DNA from: Candidatus Atribacteria bacterium
GTDB taxonomy: Bacteria > Atribacterota > JS1 > SB-45 > 34-128
Assembly (NCBI GenBank): GCA_003451675.1
Contig: DMCY01000028.1
Location: forward strand, 8,357 to 72,356
Direction: 5' to 3'
Length of the DNA: 64,000 nt
The position numbers and the translations under genes are program-made. The notes beneath the pieces were generated by a model that saw only the letters and a list, made by a program, of their open reading frames with translations, ran no database searches and was not told the origin of the DNA. Below, in pieces: positions 16,615-24,426 of the stretch (position 1 is the stretch's first letter; every line of letters begins with the position of its first letter).

Positions 16615-17373
16615 ATGATGCGAAAAATTAAAGGGTTTTTACTGATAGGAATAATAATATTGATATTATTTTCAGGTTTGATTATAGTAACTGCTGCAGA
16701 AATGACTGCTGAGGAAATTATCAACAAGAGAGATGATAATGAATATTTTGATACAGCTCAAATGGAAGCAGAAATGATTATTGTCAGTGGTAGCAGAAAA
16801 ATAACCAAAACAATGGTTGCTTTGAGTGATAAGAAAAATTCTTTAGTTGAATTTACCAATCCGCAAGATAGAGACACAAAATTTCTTAAGAGAGAAGATG
16901 ATCTATGGATGTTCTTCCCTGATGCGGAGGAAATCATTAAAATATCCGGTCATATGCTTAACCAGGGGATGATGGGAAGTGATTTTTCTTATCAGGATGT
17001 TATGGAAGCAGATAAATTAACCGATTTATATGATTTTGAAATTATTAAGGAAGAAGAATTCGAAGGCCGTCCCTGTTATGTATTGGAAGGTATTGCCAGA
17101 GAAGGAGTAAAAGTGTCCTATTACCGCCGTATATCCTGGATAGATAAGGAAAGATTTATTGGTTTAAAAGAAGAATTATATGCTAAAAGCGGCCGTATAT
17201 TAAAAGAAACCAAAGCCAACGTAATAGAACAAATTGAAGGTCGCTGGGTTCCCACAAATTCAGTAATGGAAAATAAGTTGAGAAAAGATACTTATACCGA
17301 ATTTATAATTACTCAAATCAAATTTAATCTGGAAATTCCCGAAGAAACATTTTCTTTGCAGAACTTGAGGTAG
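16615..17373 (+). CDS. LolA-like outer-membrane lipoprotein-sorting protein
   Basis: The 252-aa exported protein has a signal peptide (KIKGFLLIGIIILILFSGLIIVTAAE) and a domain typical of the outer membrane lipoprotein-sorting family: MTAEEIINKRDDNE, VEFTNPQDRDTKFLKRED, DDLWMFFPDAEEIIKIS and GSDFSYQDVMEAD. This family is distinct from canonical LolA but adopts the same half-barrel and usually occurs with RND/MMPL or ABC exporters. A second ATG at 16618 is better spaced from the AAGGGGA site. It likely carries hydrophobic cargo from the ABC complex across the periplasm. Confidence 0.85.
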   Translation: MMRKIKGFLLIGIIILILFSGLIIVTAAEMTAEEIINKRDDNEYFDTAQMEAEMIIVSGSRKITKTMVALSDKKNSLVEFTNPQDRDTKFLKREDDLWMFFPDAEEIIKISGHMLNQGMMGSDFSYQDVMEADKLTDLYDFEIIKEEEFEGRPCYVLEGIAREGVKVSYYRRISWIDKERFIGLKEELYAKSGRILKETKANVIEQIEGRWVPTNSVMENKLRKDTYTEFIITQIKFNLEIPEETFSLQNLR

Positions 17374-17416
17374 ATTAAAATACCACACAAAATAATTTTG
17401 AATTAAGGAAATCAAA

Positions 17417-18532
17417 TTGATTGTGAAAAAATATTTTAACATCATCATTCTATTTATAATTATTTTCTTCTTGGCATCAATTCCAATTTCCGCCAGGATT
17501 GATATTGGTGGTGAGCTCGCCGCTTCTTTAATAAATATTATCGATAATGAAAGAAATATTTCCTCTTATCTGCAGGAAAGTTTGGATTTAGAATTATTCT
17601 TGCCGACCCTTAACAATACCCAGGTTAAATTCGAAATATATTTATTTAACAATCCTGTGAGTGGAGGATTTGATTATTTAATTAAAAAACTTTATCTTAA
17701 ACATAAATTTGAGAAATTACATTTAACCCTGGGTCGTCAGCCCATTTCCTGGTCTTTCGGTTCAATGCTCAATCCGGTTGATTTTACTTTAGGGGCGATG
17801 GTAATGGATGAAGAGACCGGCGCCAAATATCAGGATGCGATAGAGGCCGATATCCCTCTAAATTGGAATACTAGTGTTTCGGCAGTAGCTGCTTTTCCTG
17901 AAACCAGCCAGGATATTAAATGGGGCTTGAGAGGCAGAACCATGATTGAAGGGTATGACCTTACTCTGAATTATATCCGAGAACCGGAAATAGATTTTAT
18001 GGGCAGCATTATCCCGACCAGCCAGAGAATAGGTTTTACTGCAAAAGGAGATTTGGGGCCATTGGGAGTATATGGAGCCCTGGGGTATTATTTTAAAGAT
18101 AATGATGATGGTGATTTAGCTTATCTAATCGGTGGTGATTATAGTTATTTTTTTGAAGCGGGAAATAAGATATATTTTCAGTTAGAATATTTATCTATGA
18201 AAAAAGATAATCTGTCCTCTATCTTAGGACCTTTTTTTGTAGGAAATATCTCCAACAATTTGAATGAAAATGTAGGGCTAATTTTGGGTATGGCAAATTA
18301 TGAAATTGATGAATTTTCTCAAGTTAATTTAATAGCCATTTCCAGTTTAAATGACAGGAGTATAATTATTATACCCGGATATCGTAATCAATTAAGCAAT
18401 AATCTAAGTTTTAATCTTAGTACAGTAATTTATTTTGGCAAAGAAGACACTCTCTTTGGTTCAAATGTTTCTGAGGGAACTCAACAGAGGTCCAAAGGAA
18501 TGATTAGTATCGGCTTAACCTATTCTTTTTAA
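17417..18532 (+). CDS. Predicted outer-membrane beta-barrel protein
   Basis: The 371-aa protein has a signal peptide (IVKKYFNIIILFIIIFFLAS) and then alternating hydrophobic/polar strands with aromatic residues. It ends ISIGLTYSF, a C-terminal aromatic signature used by BAM-inserted barrels. The stretch LHLTLGRQPISWSFGSMLNP resembles the GRQ motif of DUF1302/porin-like proteins. A TTG start is assumed, with AAGGA seven bases before it; GTG at 17423 is an alternative. As the last gene of the operon it may be the acceptor or exit pore for what the LolA-like protein carries. Confidence 0.7.
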   Translation: MIVKKYFNIIILFIIIFFLASIPISARIDIGGELAASLINIIDNERNISSYLQESLDLELFLPTLNNTQVKFEIYLFNNPVSGGFDYLIKKLYLKHKFEKLHLTLGRQPISWSFGSMLNPVDFTLGAMVMDEETGAKYQDAIEADIPLNWNTSVSAVAAFPETSQDIKWGLRGRTMIEGYDLTLNYIREPEIDFMGSIIPTSQRIGFTAKGDLGPLGVYGALGYYFKDNDDGDLAYLIGGDYSYFFEAGNKIYFQLEYLSMKKDNLSSILGPFFVGNISNNLNENVGLILGMANYEIDEFSQVNLIAISSLNDRSIIIIPGYRNQLSNNLSFNLSTVIYFGKEDTLFGSNVSEGTQQRSKGMISIGLTYSF

Positions 18533-18851
18533 AAGAATCTTTATATTTAATCGGCCAAAGCAGCTTGCCCCCTTTTTCTAGCTTTTACACCAAAATCTTT
18601 CTAAAAACATTCCTTTCTGTTAGTGTAAACTTTAGTGAAATAGTTAGATAGAAAGAAGAATGTTATTTTTTCTATCTTTTCTTTCGCTTTCTTAACTCGA
18701 TACTGATAAAAATATTGACAAGAAATGAATTATTATATATACTTGCTTTTAATAATAGATTATAATAGCAGTTAATAAATAAAATAGCTCTTCATAGAGT
18801 AGGAGAAACTTTATTTTTTATAAATGAAGCCCATAAGAAAAAATTTTTTTT
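18533..18851. other. Gap with promoter and decayed sequence
   Basis: The gap contains a GTAAACTTTAGTGAAATAG motif that recurs at about 19907-19925 after fabK (GTAAACTTTAGTGGGGTAG), a short GATACT-type repeat near 18700, and a promoter at 18715-18743. The last part (about 18820-18851, NEAHKKK in one frame) probably belongs to the fabH remnant that follows. Confidence 0.45.
18715..18743 (+). promoter_or_regulatory. Sigma-70-type promoter upstream of the fabH remnant and fabK
   Basis: TTGACA (18715-18720) and TATACT (18738-18743) are separated by 17 bases, close to consensus. The promoter would once have read into fabH and now gives fabK a leader of about 210 bases. Confidence 0.7.
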
Positions 18852-18938
18852 TGCCCGGGGAATCGGCTGATAATGATTGCTTTTTGCGGTGGATTAACCT
18901 GGGGAGCCGCACTATTAGATTGGACAATAACAATATAA
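18852..18938 (+). pseudogene. fabH: Remnant of fabH (3-oxoacyl-ACP synthase III) C-terminus
   Basis: Translated from 18852, the sequence reads CPGNRLIMIAFCGGLTWGAA then LLDW before a TAA at 18936. This is the typical FabH C-terminus (GD-x-V-LL-x-FGGGLTWG-x-ALLRW). Upstream, about 18820-18845 gives NEAHKKK, matching the preceding ALDEA helix, but in a frame shifted across an A/T homopolymer. Everything N-terminal is gone. It lies 19 bases before fabK, consistent with an ancestral fabH-fabK order. Confidence 0.75.
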
Positions 18939-18957
18939 GGATATAAGGAGTGAGTTA

Positions 18958-19899
18958 ATGTTTAAATCTGTTGTATGTGAACTTTTAGGAATAAAGTATC
19001 CTCTTATTCAAGGAGGAATGGCCTGGATTAGCGATGCAGAACTTGCCTCATCAGTATCTAATGCCGGTGCCCTTGGAGTTATTGCCGCTGGTAACGCTCC
19101 AGGTGAATGGGTTAGAAAAGAGATTCATAAAGCAAAGAAACTAACCAAAAAACCTTTCGGGCTTAATATTATGCTTTTAAATTCCAATGCTAATGAGATT
19201 GCCCGTATTGCTGTCGAGGAAGAGATTAAGATAGTGATTACCGGAGCTGGTAACCCTGGTAAATATATAAAAATGTGGAAAGAAAATAATATTTTAGTAT
19301 TACCGGTAATCCCTTCTGTTGCTCTGGCTATACGAATGGAGAGAGACGGAGTGGATGCAGTGATTGCAGAAGGTGGTGAAGCCGGAGGACACGTGGGAGA
19401 ATTAACTACTATGTCCCTTGTTCCTCAGGTAGTAGATGCGATAAAGATTCCTGTTTTAGCTGCCGGTGGGATTGCTGATGGCCGAGGTTTAGCAGCTGCC
19501 TGGATGTTAGGGGCTTCAGGTTTTCAGATGGGTACCAGATTTCTGGTAGCTTACGAATGTAATATTCATAAAAATTATAAACAAAAGATACTTGCTGCCA
19601 GAGATACTAGTACAATAGTTACTGGAAGGCCAACCGGTCACCCGGTTAGGATAATAAAAAATAGACTGGCAAGAGATTTTCAAGAACTGGAAAAAAGAAA
19701 AGCAACTTTGGAAGAGTATGAGGAATTAGGGGAAGGTACACTTTATCGAGCAGTTCGAGAAGGAGATATGGATTATGGTTCGATAATGGCCGGGCAGTCA
19801 GCTGGTTTGGTAAAAAAAGAACAAAGCTGTAAAGAAATAATCGAAGAGATATTTTTAGAAGCAAAAAAAATAATTGTAGAAAAGAGTAAATTAATTTAG
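18958..19899 (+). CDS. fabK: Enoyl-ACP reductase II (FabK)
   Basis: This 313-aa FMN-dependent TIM barrel performs the last reduction of fatty-acid elongation. It matches FabK more closely than general nitronate monooxygenases: YPLIQGGMAWISDAELASSV, GVIAAGNAPGEWVRKEI, PFGLNIMLL, TGAGNPGKYI, DAVIAEGGEAGGHVGELTT, VLAAGGIADGRGLAAAWMLG and RPTGHPVRIIKN. Length is typical. The neighbouring fabH remnant supports a fatty-acid role. The other fab genes are not in the window. Confidence 0.88.
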   Translation: MFKSVVCELLGIKYPLIQGGMAWISDAELASSVSNAGALGVIAAGNAPGEWVRKEIHKAKKLTKKPFGLNIMLLNSNANEIARIAVEEEIKIVITGAGNPGKYIKMWKENNILVLPVIPSVALAIRMERDGVDAVIAEGGEAGGHVGELTTMSLVPQVVDAIKIPVLAAGGIADGRGLAAAWMLGASGFQMGTRFLVAYECNIHKNYKQKILAARDTSTIVTGRPTGHPVRIIKNRLARDFQELEKRKATLEEYEELGEGTLYRAVREGDMDYGSIMAGQSAGLVKKEQSCKEIIEEIFLEAKKIIVEKSKLI

Positions 19900-20107
19900 A
19901 TTATTGTAAACTTTAGTGGGGTAGTCTATGAAAGAAAAGAATAATTATTGCTTTTTTTTCCGTTCTTTTTCTTCACGCGATACTCGATACGCAATACGCG
20001 ATACGAAATATAATTTAGTATATATTTTATTGATATTAAGGAGAACATTATAGGTAAGGAATGTGTATTGATTTTATTAAATCATTATCTGCAAAGGAGC
20101 TAAATAA
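19900..20107. repeat. Intergenic gap with GATACG repeat
   Basis: The gap holds GTAAACTTTAGTGGGGTAG, a pyrimidine-rich stretch and the GATACG-type block ACGCGATACTCGATACGCAATACGCGATACG at 19974-20005. No gene is seen; a ribosome-binding site AAAGGAG precedes the next gene. Confidence 0.55.
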
Positions 20108-21268
20108 ATGAATTTTAAAAAAATTCCCAAATTAAGAATAGGTAACTTAGAGGCGAAAATTCCCATTATTCAAGGGGGAATGGCTGTGGGAATCTCTTTA
20201 TCAGGTTTAGCATCTGCTGTGGCAAATGCAGGGGGTATCGGAGTTATCGGAACTGCCGGGATAGGTATGCTTGAATCTGACTTTGCTAAGAATTTTAGTG
20301 GAGCGAATAAAAGGGCTTTACATAAAGTAATAAGAAAAGCGAAGGAGATGACTAAGGGTATTATTGGGGTAAATATAATGGTTGCTCTTTCGGATTTTTA
20401 TGATATGGTCAAGGTTGCAGTAGAGGAAAAGGCAGATTTAATATTTCTTGGAGCAGGTTTGCCCCTAAGAGGTCTTGAAATCTTAGTTCCTAATAAATTA
20501 AAAGAAGTTAAAACTAAAGTTGTTCCTATTGTATCATCTTCTCGGGCTGCAAAAATTGTATTTCACTACTGGAAAAAAAATTATAATCACGTGCCTGATG
20601 CTGTCGTTGTTGAAGGACCTTTAGCCGGCGGACACCTGGGTTTTAAAAAAGAACAGATTAATAACCCGGATTTTACTTTAGAGAAAATATTGCCTGAAGT
20701 GATTTCTGTGATAAAACCTTACGAAAACGAATTTGATAAAAATATTCCGGTAATTGCCGCAGGAGGTATATATACCGGTGCAGATATTTACAAATATATT
20801 AAGCTGGGAGCTCAGGGAGTACAGATGGCTACCAGATTTGTGGCCACTCATGAGTGCGATGCTTCTATAAAATTCAAGGAAACTTATCTAAAATGCCAAA
20901 AAGATGATTTAATGATAATTGATAGTCCGGTTGGATTGCCGGGAAGGGCAGTAAAGAACAAATTCCTGGAAGAGGTTTCATCCGGAGTTAGAAAACCTTT
21001 TAAATGTCCCTGGAAATGTTTAAAGACTTGTAATTTTAAAAAAGCACCTTACTGTATCGCTCTTGCTCTGACTAATGCCCAACAAGGGAAACTTGAAGAT
21101 GGATTTGCTTTTGCAGGAAGCAATGCTTATCGCGTGGATAAGATTATTTCAGTTAAGAAACTTATAGCAAATCTATCAGAAGAATATGCAGAACGAGTAA
21201 TGGTAATGGGGTCAGGCTTCACAAGTTCACAAAATAGTGATATACTGGAGAAAAATGAAGATGGGTGA
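20108..21268 (+). CDS. Nitronate monooxygenase family flavoprotein
   Basis: The 386-aa FMN TIM barrel of the nitronate monooxygenase / 2-nitropropane dioxygenase family has PIIQGGMAVGISLSGLASAV, GVIGTAGIGMLE, GVNIMVALSD, VVEGPLAGGHLGF, VIAAGGIYTGADIYKYIKLG and ATRFVATHECDAS. A C-terminal insert with five cysteines (CPWKCLKTCNFKKAPYC, about 301-317) is typical of the longer clade. The activity of that clade is poorly defined, so the name is a family label. Its stop overlaps the start region of the transposase-like gene. Confidence 0.8.
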   Translation: MNFKKIPKLRIGNLEAKIPIIQGGMAVGISLSGLASAVANAGGIGVIGTAGIGMLESDFAKNFSGANKRALHKVIRKAKEMTKGIIGVNIMVALSDFYDMVKVAVEEKADLIFLGAGLPLRGLEILVPNKLKEVKTKVVPIVSSSRAAKIVFHYWKKNYNHVPDAVVVEGPLAGGHLGFKKEQINNPDFTLEKILPEVISVIKPYENEFDKNIPVIAAGGIYTGADIYKYIKLGAQGVQMATRFVATHECDASIKFKETYLKCQKDDLMIIDSPVGLPGRAVKNKFLEEVSSGVRKPFKCPWKCLKTCNFKKAPYCIALALTNAQQGKLEDGFAFAGSNAYRVDKIISVKKLIANLSEEYAERVMVMGSGFTSSQNSDILEKNEDG

Positions 21269-21273
21269 TAAAC

Positions 21274-22155
21274 ATGGCCAGAAAACTAAGAATCCATTAC
21301 GAGGGTGCACTTTACCATGTCATTGTTCGGGGTAATAATCGCGCATATATATTTAAGAACAGGGAAAACAAAGAAGAATATAAAAAAATAGTATCAAAAT
21401 ATAAGAAAAGATATCGTTTCAAATTGTACGCCTATTGCATCATGGATAACCATGCTCACCTGTTAATAGAGGTTAACGATATTCCTTTATCAAAGATCAT
21501 GCAAGGCATCCAACAAGTCTTTACTCAGCATTACAATCGGAAGAATAGAACTACCGGTCATGTATTTGAACAGAGATATAGATCCTATTTATGTGATAGA
21601 GATGCCTATTTGCTTTCATTAATCAGATACATTCATCAAAACCCGGTTCGCTCAAAATTAACCGATGGCATTAATTACCAATGGAGCAGTCACAAGGAGT
21701 ATATGAGAAACCCAGTACTGGCAGATGTGGATTTTCCTTTAACCCTGTTTTCAGGTAAGAAGAATAAAGCAATCAAGAGATACCTCTCTTTTGTTGTTGA
21801 ATTGGAATCAAAAGATATTCAATCAATGAATATTGAAGAAGAAACAACAGAAATGGTTAAAAATATAGAAGAAAGACATAAAATTGCAAAGGATGCATTA
21901 AACAAAATCATTGAAGAGGTCACTGAAATAAAAATGAACAGAATAAAAGGGAACACAAAATCTAAAAGAATATCAGATATCAGAAAGCTATACATTAAAT
22001 TTCTTAAAAAGTATACAAATACACCAAACAAAGAGATAGCCGATTTTCTTGAAATCGGAAGTTCAACGGTAACCAATGTATTAAATGGAAGATATAAGGA
22101 AAATGATTTCATCATCAAATCGAGTGCAGAAATTGATAAAAATGTGAAAGTGTGA
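21274..22155 (+). CDS. REP-associated tyrosine transposase (Y1_Tnp) with C-terminal HTH
   Basis: The 293-aa protein from ATG 21274 (an in-frame GTG at 21265 overlaps the upstream stop) has MARKLRIHYEGALYHVIVRG, the HUH motif in YCIMDNHAHLLIEV, and the YIHQNPVRS tyrosine region typical of RAYT proteins. They nick single-stranded palindromic DNA and are linked to interspersed REP elements. The C-terminal 90 residues carry a DnaA/sigma-like HTH (NKEIADFLEIGSSTVTNVLNG). CCTGACCCC right after the stop is commonly seen beside this family. It may relate to the many intergenic palindromes here. Confidence 0.88.
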   Translation: MARKLRIHYEGALYHVIVRGNNRAYIFKNRENKEEYKKIVSKYKKRYRFKLYAYCIMDNHAHLLIEVNDIPLSKIMQGIQQVFTQHYNRKNRTTGHVFEQRYRSYLCDRDAYLLSLIRYIHQNPVRSKLTDGINYQWSSHKEYMRNPVLADVDFPLTLFSGKKNKAIKRYLSFVVELESKDIQSMNIEEETTEMVKNIEERHKIAKDALNKIIEEVTEIKMNRIKGNTKSKRISDIRKLYIKFLKKYTNTPNKEIADFLEIGSSTVTNVLNGRYKENDFIIKSSAEIDKNVKV

Positions 22156-22214
22156 AGCCTGACCCCAGAAAGCAGACAGATAAAGAATGAAAATTAAAAG
22201 GTAGGTAAATTATT

Positions 22215-24125
22215 ATGAAACCTGCTACCAGGGTTAATGAATTCACTCTCGATATTATAGAATTTTGCGAAAATGATCTCCGCCTATATAAAGAATTAAT
22301 TGAAGAAAGAGAAAAGTTTTTTACCCTTACTCCTGAGAAGTATTATAGAACTTTTGATGATAAAAATTGGGCAGAACTAAGATTTGCAGATCATTTCATG
22401 TTCTCCTATATTTCTCAATATTACGAAATGATTCCCTTAGAAGTATTTTTATCGAAAAATTTATCTAATTACAATAAACACGATCAACAGATTTTTTTAG
22501 GATTTAAAGGCAATATCTTCAGCGCATTTACCATTACCAAAGTTGTAGTTGGTTTTTACTTTATGGCCAAAGACCTAACTTCTGGGAAAGAATATAAAGT
22601 AAGAGAAAATAGAGCGACCCATAAACTTAAAGAAGGAGATTATATTGTAGGCCGTATTTTACCTTACGAGACAGATTACGCCTTATCTAATATTAACTTG
22701 ACCTATCCTAAAGAATCATCCTATATATTAAAAAGATTGTGGAAAAATATCCCTCCTGATATTACTCGAGTAGTTACTCCTTTAATGATAGAGAAAGAAC
22801 TTTTTCAGAAAGTTAGGGGAGCCCCTAAAGAGGAAAAAAATCTGGAGTCTGTAGAGAAGAAGTTAAAGCATTTATTGAAAAAACATTTGGGTAAAAAGGC
22901 ACCTTCTATTAAGAATCTTAGAAAAAAAATAAATAGAATTACCGATCCTTTCCCTCTAATGAGGGAGTTGTCGGGAAAATTTAATTTTTCCTCTAATGAT
23001 GAATTGATAGAATTTCAACAGCTTTTTATGGATTTCTGGAATCTTTCTTCTCGGGATGAGTTTGGCGGAAAATCTCCCGAGGAAATTAATGAGCAAAACA
23101 TAGGTTCAAAGGAAAAAGAACTTACCCAGGATTTGATGTTCTATGTCCAGTCTGAGGTTGATCCGGCTAATTATTCCAATCAGGATGAATTAGATAAAGC
23201 AGTTAAAAGATGCCAAGAAAGATGGCTTAACCAGCCCCAAGAAGAGCTTGATAACAAAACTCCCTGGGAAGTGATTCTGGAGGAAAGAAAAAGATTAGGT
23301 AATCCCAGAAAAGATTACTCTATTTCAATAACCATAACCCCCGTATCTTCTGGAATGAAGGAAGAATATATTGATTTAACCGGTTTAAACATGAAGGATA
23401 CTCCTTTAGTAAAAGATTTAGAAACTTTTGTTAATTATTTTACAAAAAATCGCGTAAAAGTTACTTTAAAGAACAGATGGATTCCTTTTAAACATCTGAA
23501 ATTAATAGAGGAAAACTTTATAAATAAAGATATTTTTAATTTTTTAGGTAAAGAAGAAAATAGGGGAGAAGAGCCTTTTAAAAGATATATTTGCTTTATA
23601 GATTCGTTATCCCGAGCAGCAAAATTTATTTATATAGATAAAAAAGGCTGGGTACAGGTAAATGTTCGCCATTTTAAAGAATTTAGCGAGAAATCTTATG
23701 GAGAGAAATTATTTCAACTATTCTTAACTTGGGTGGAAAAAGTAAATTGGACAAAACTTCAGATAAGAGATTTTATAGCAACATATGCAAAAGAATATCA
23801 AGAAATATTTATTGATATACTTTATTGTTTTCATAAATATGAAGTAAATAAAAATATTGAAACAGAAGAACTTGTAAACCAACTTTATGGCTCAACGATA
23901 GAAAATATGGAATCTCCTGAGGAAGCGGTGGGTCATTTAACCATAATGATAGATAGAGTTATATTGTCATATTTAGACTGGTTGGGAGTAATCAATACCC
24001 AAAAGGAAAAAATAATCCCCGGAATAGGAATTGGTTGGAATAAAAAATTTTGGGTTACTCCAAAGGGTAAAAACTTAATTAATAGACTAATAGATTATTA
24101 TATTAAAATCGGGAAGATAAAATAA
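22215..24125 (+). CDS. Uncharacterised 636-aa protein with internal WNLS/TPEE repeats
   Basis: I do not recognise a named family. The protein is soluble and highly charged, without signal peptide or membrane segment. The N-terminal 160 residues look globular (WAELRFADHFMFSYISQYYE; FLGFKGNIFSAFTITKVVVGF). Two related motifs stand out: FWNLSSRDEFGGKSPEEINE (about 277-296) and RWLNQPQEELDNKTPWEVIL (about 337-356), both followed by charged residues. The C-terminal third (FIDSLSRAAKFIYIDKKGWV) ends in a winged-helix-like stretch. It follows the transposase-like gene, with its own start, and could be accessory. Confidence 0.55.
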   Translation: MKPATRVNEFTLDIIEFCENDLRLYKELIEEREKFFTLTPEKYYRTFDDKNWAELRFADHFMFSYISQYYEMIPLEVFLSKNLSNYNKHDQQIFLGFKGNIFSAFTITKVVVGFYFMAKDLTSGKEYKVRENRATHKLKEGDYIVGRILPYETDYALSNINLTYPKESSYILKRLWKNIPPDITRVVTPLMIEKELFQKVRGAPKEEKNLESVEKKLKHLLKKHLGKKAPSIKNLRKKINRITDPFPLMRELSGKFNFSSNDELIEFQQLFMDFWNLSSRDEFGGKSPEEINEQNIGSKEKELTQDLMFYVQSEVDPANYSNQDELDKAVKRCQERWLNQPQEELDNKTPWEVILEERKRLGNPRKDYSISITITPVSSGMKEEYIDLTGLNMKDTPLVKDLETFVNYFTKNRVKVTLKNRWIPFKHLKLIEENFINKDIFNFLGKEENRGEEPFKRYICFIDSLSRAAKFIYIDKKGWVQVNVRHFKEFSEKSYGEKLFQLFLTWVEKVNWTKLQIRDFIATYAKEYQEIFIDILYCFHKYEVNKNIETEELVNQLYGSTIENMESPEEAVGHLTIMIDRVILSYLDWLGVINTQKEKIIPGIGIGWNKKFWVTPKGKNLINRLIDYYIKIGKIK

Positions 24126-24146
24126 ATATAAAACAAACTTAAAAAT

Positions 24147-24191
24147 AAATGTGTCAAGAGACAGTTTTGTGCCCTGCCTTTTGACACATTT
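24147..24191 (+). terminator. Inverted repeat AAATGTGTCAA, likely terminator
   Basis: AAATGTGTCAA (24147-24157) and TTGACACATTT (24181-24191) are perfect 11-base arms around a 23-base loop, 22 bases after the unknown gene. The T-run is weak, so it may be a terminator or a repeat end. Confidence 0.5.
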
Positions 24192-24230
24192 ACTATAGAG
24201 AGAAGAAATTATGAAAATTGAAAAGATAAT

Positions 24231-24350
24231 ACGTTCAAAGAGAAAAATCATTCAAAAGCATTTTGGAATAAAGTAGGAAGCTTAGACCCGGAATATAAAG
24301 AACATAAAGAATGGCTAAAAAATAATGGACATTTATTGAGGTTGGGATAA
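24231..24350 (+). pseudogene. Decayed coding fragment of unknown origin
   Basis: An open stretch of 39 codons without start reads FKEKNHSKAFWNKVGSLDPE then YKEHKEWLKNNGHLLRLG and a stop. The regular composition suggests real protein sequence. An ATG at 24211 opens a different frame (MKIEKIIRSKRKII) that ends after 21 residues, as if a frameshift separated the two. No family is recognised. Confidence 0.35.
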
Positions 24351-24385
24351 GAAGCGGATGTAGAATATAGGGGCTATGGAAATTT

Positions 24386-24415
24386 GATGAATGAATGAAT
24401 GAATGAATGAATGAA
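24386..24415 (+). repeat. ATGA tetranucleotide repeat abutting the ygiQ ribosome-binding site
   Basis: Seven consecutive TGAA units (GATGAATGAATGAA...) run straight into AAGGAGA, the ribosome-binding site of the next gene (ATG at 24427). Every unit contains an ATG overlapping a TGA stop. Copy number could vary by slippage and alter translation initiation nearby. Confidence 0.85.
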
Positions 24416-24426
24416 GGAGACCGTAG

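Noticed and set aside
18958..19899. Nitronate monooxygenase as the name for the first flavoprotein
   Set aside because: Motifs (GVIAAGNAPGEWVRKEI, TGAGNPGKYI, RPTGHPVR) fit FabK better, and the fabH remnant supports it.
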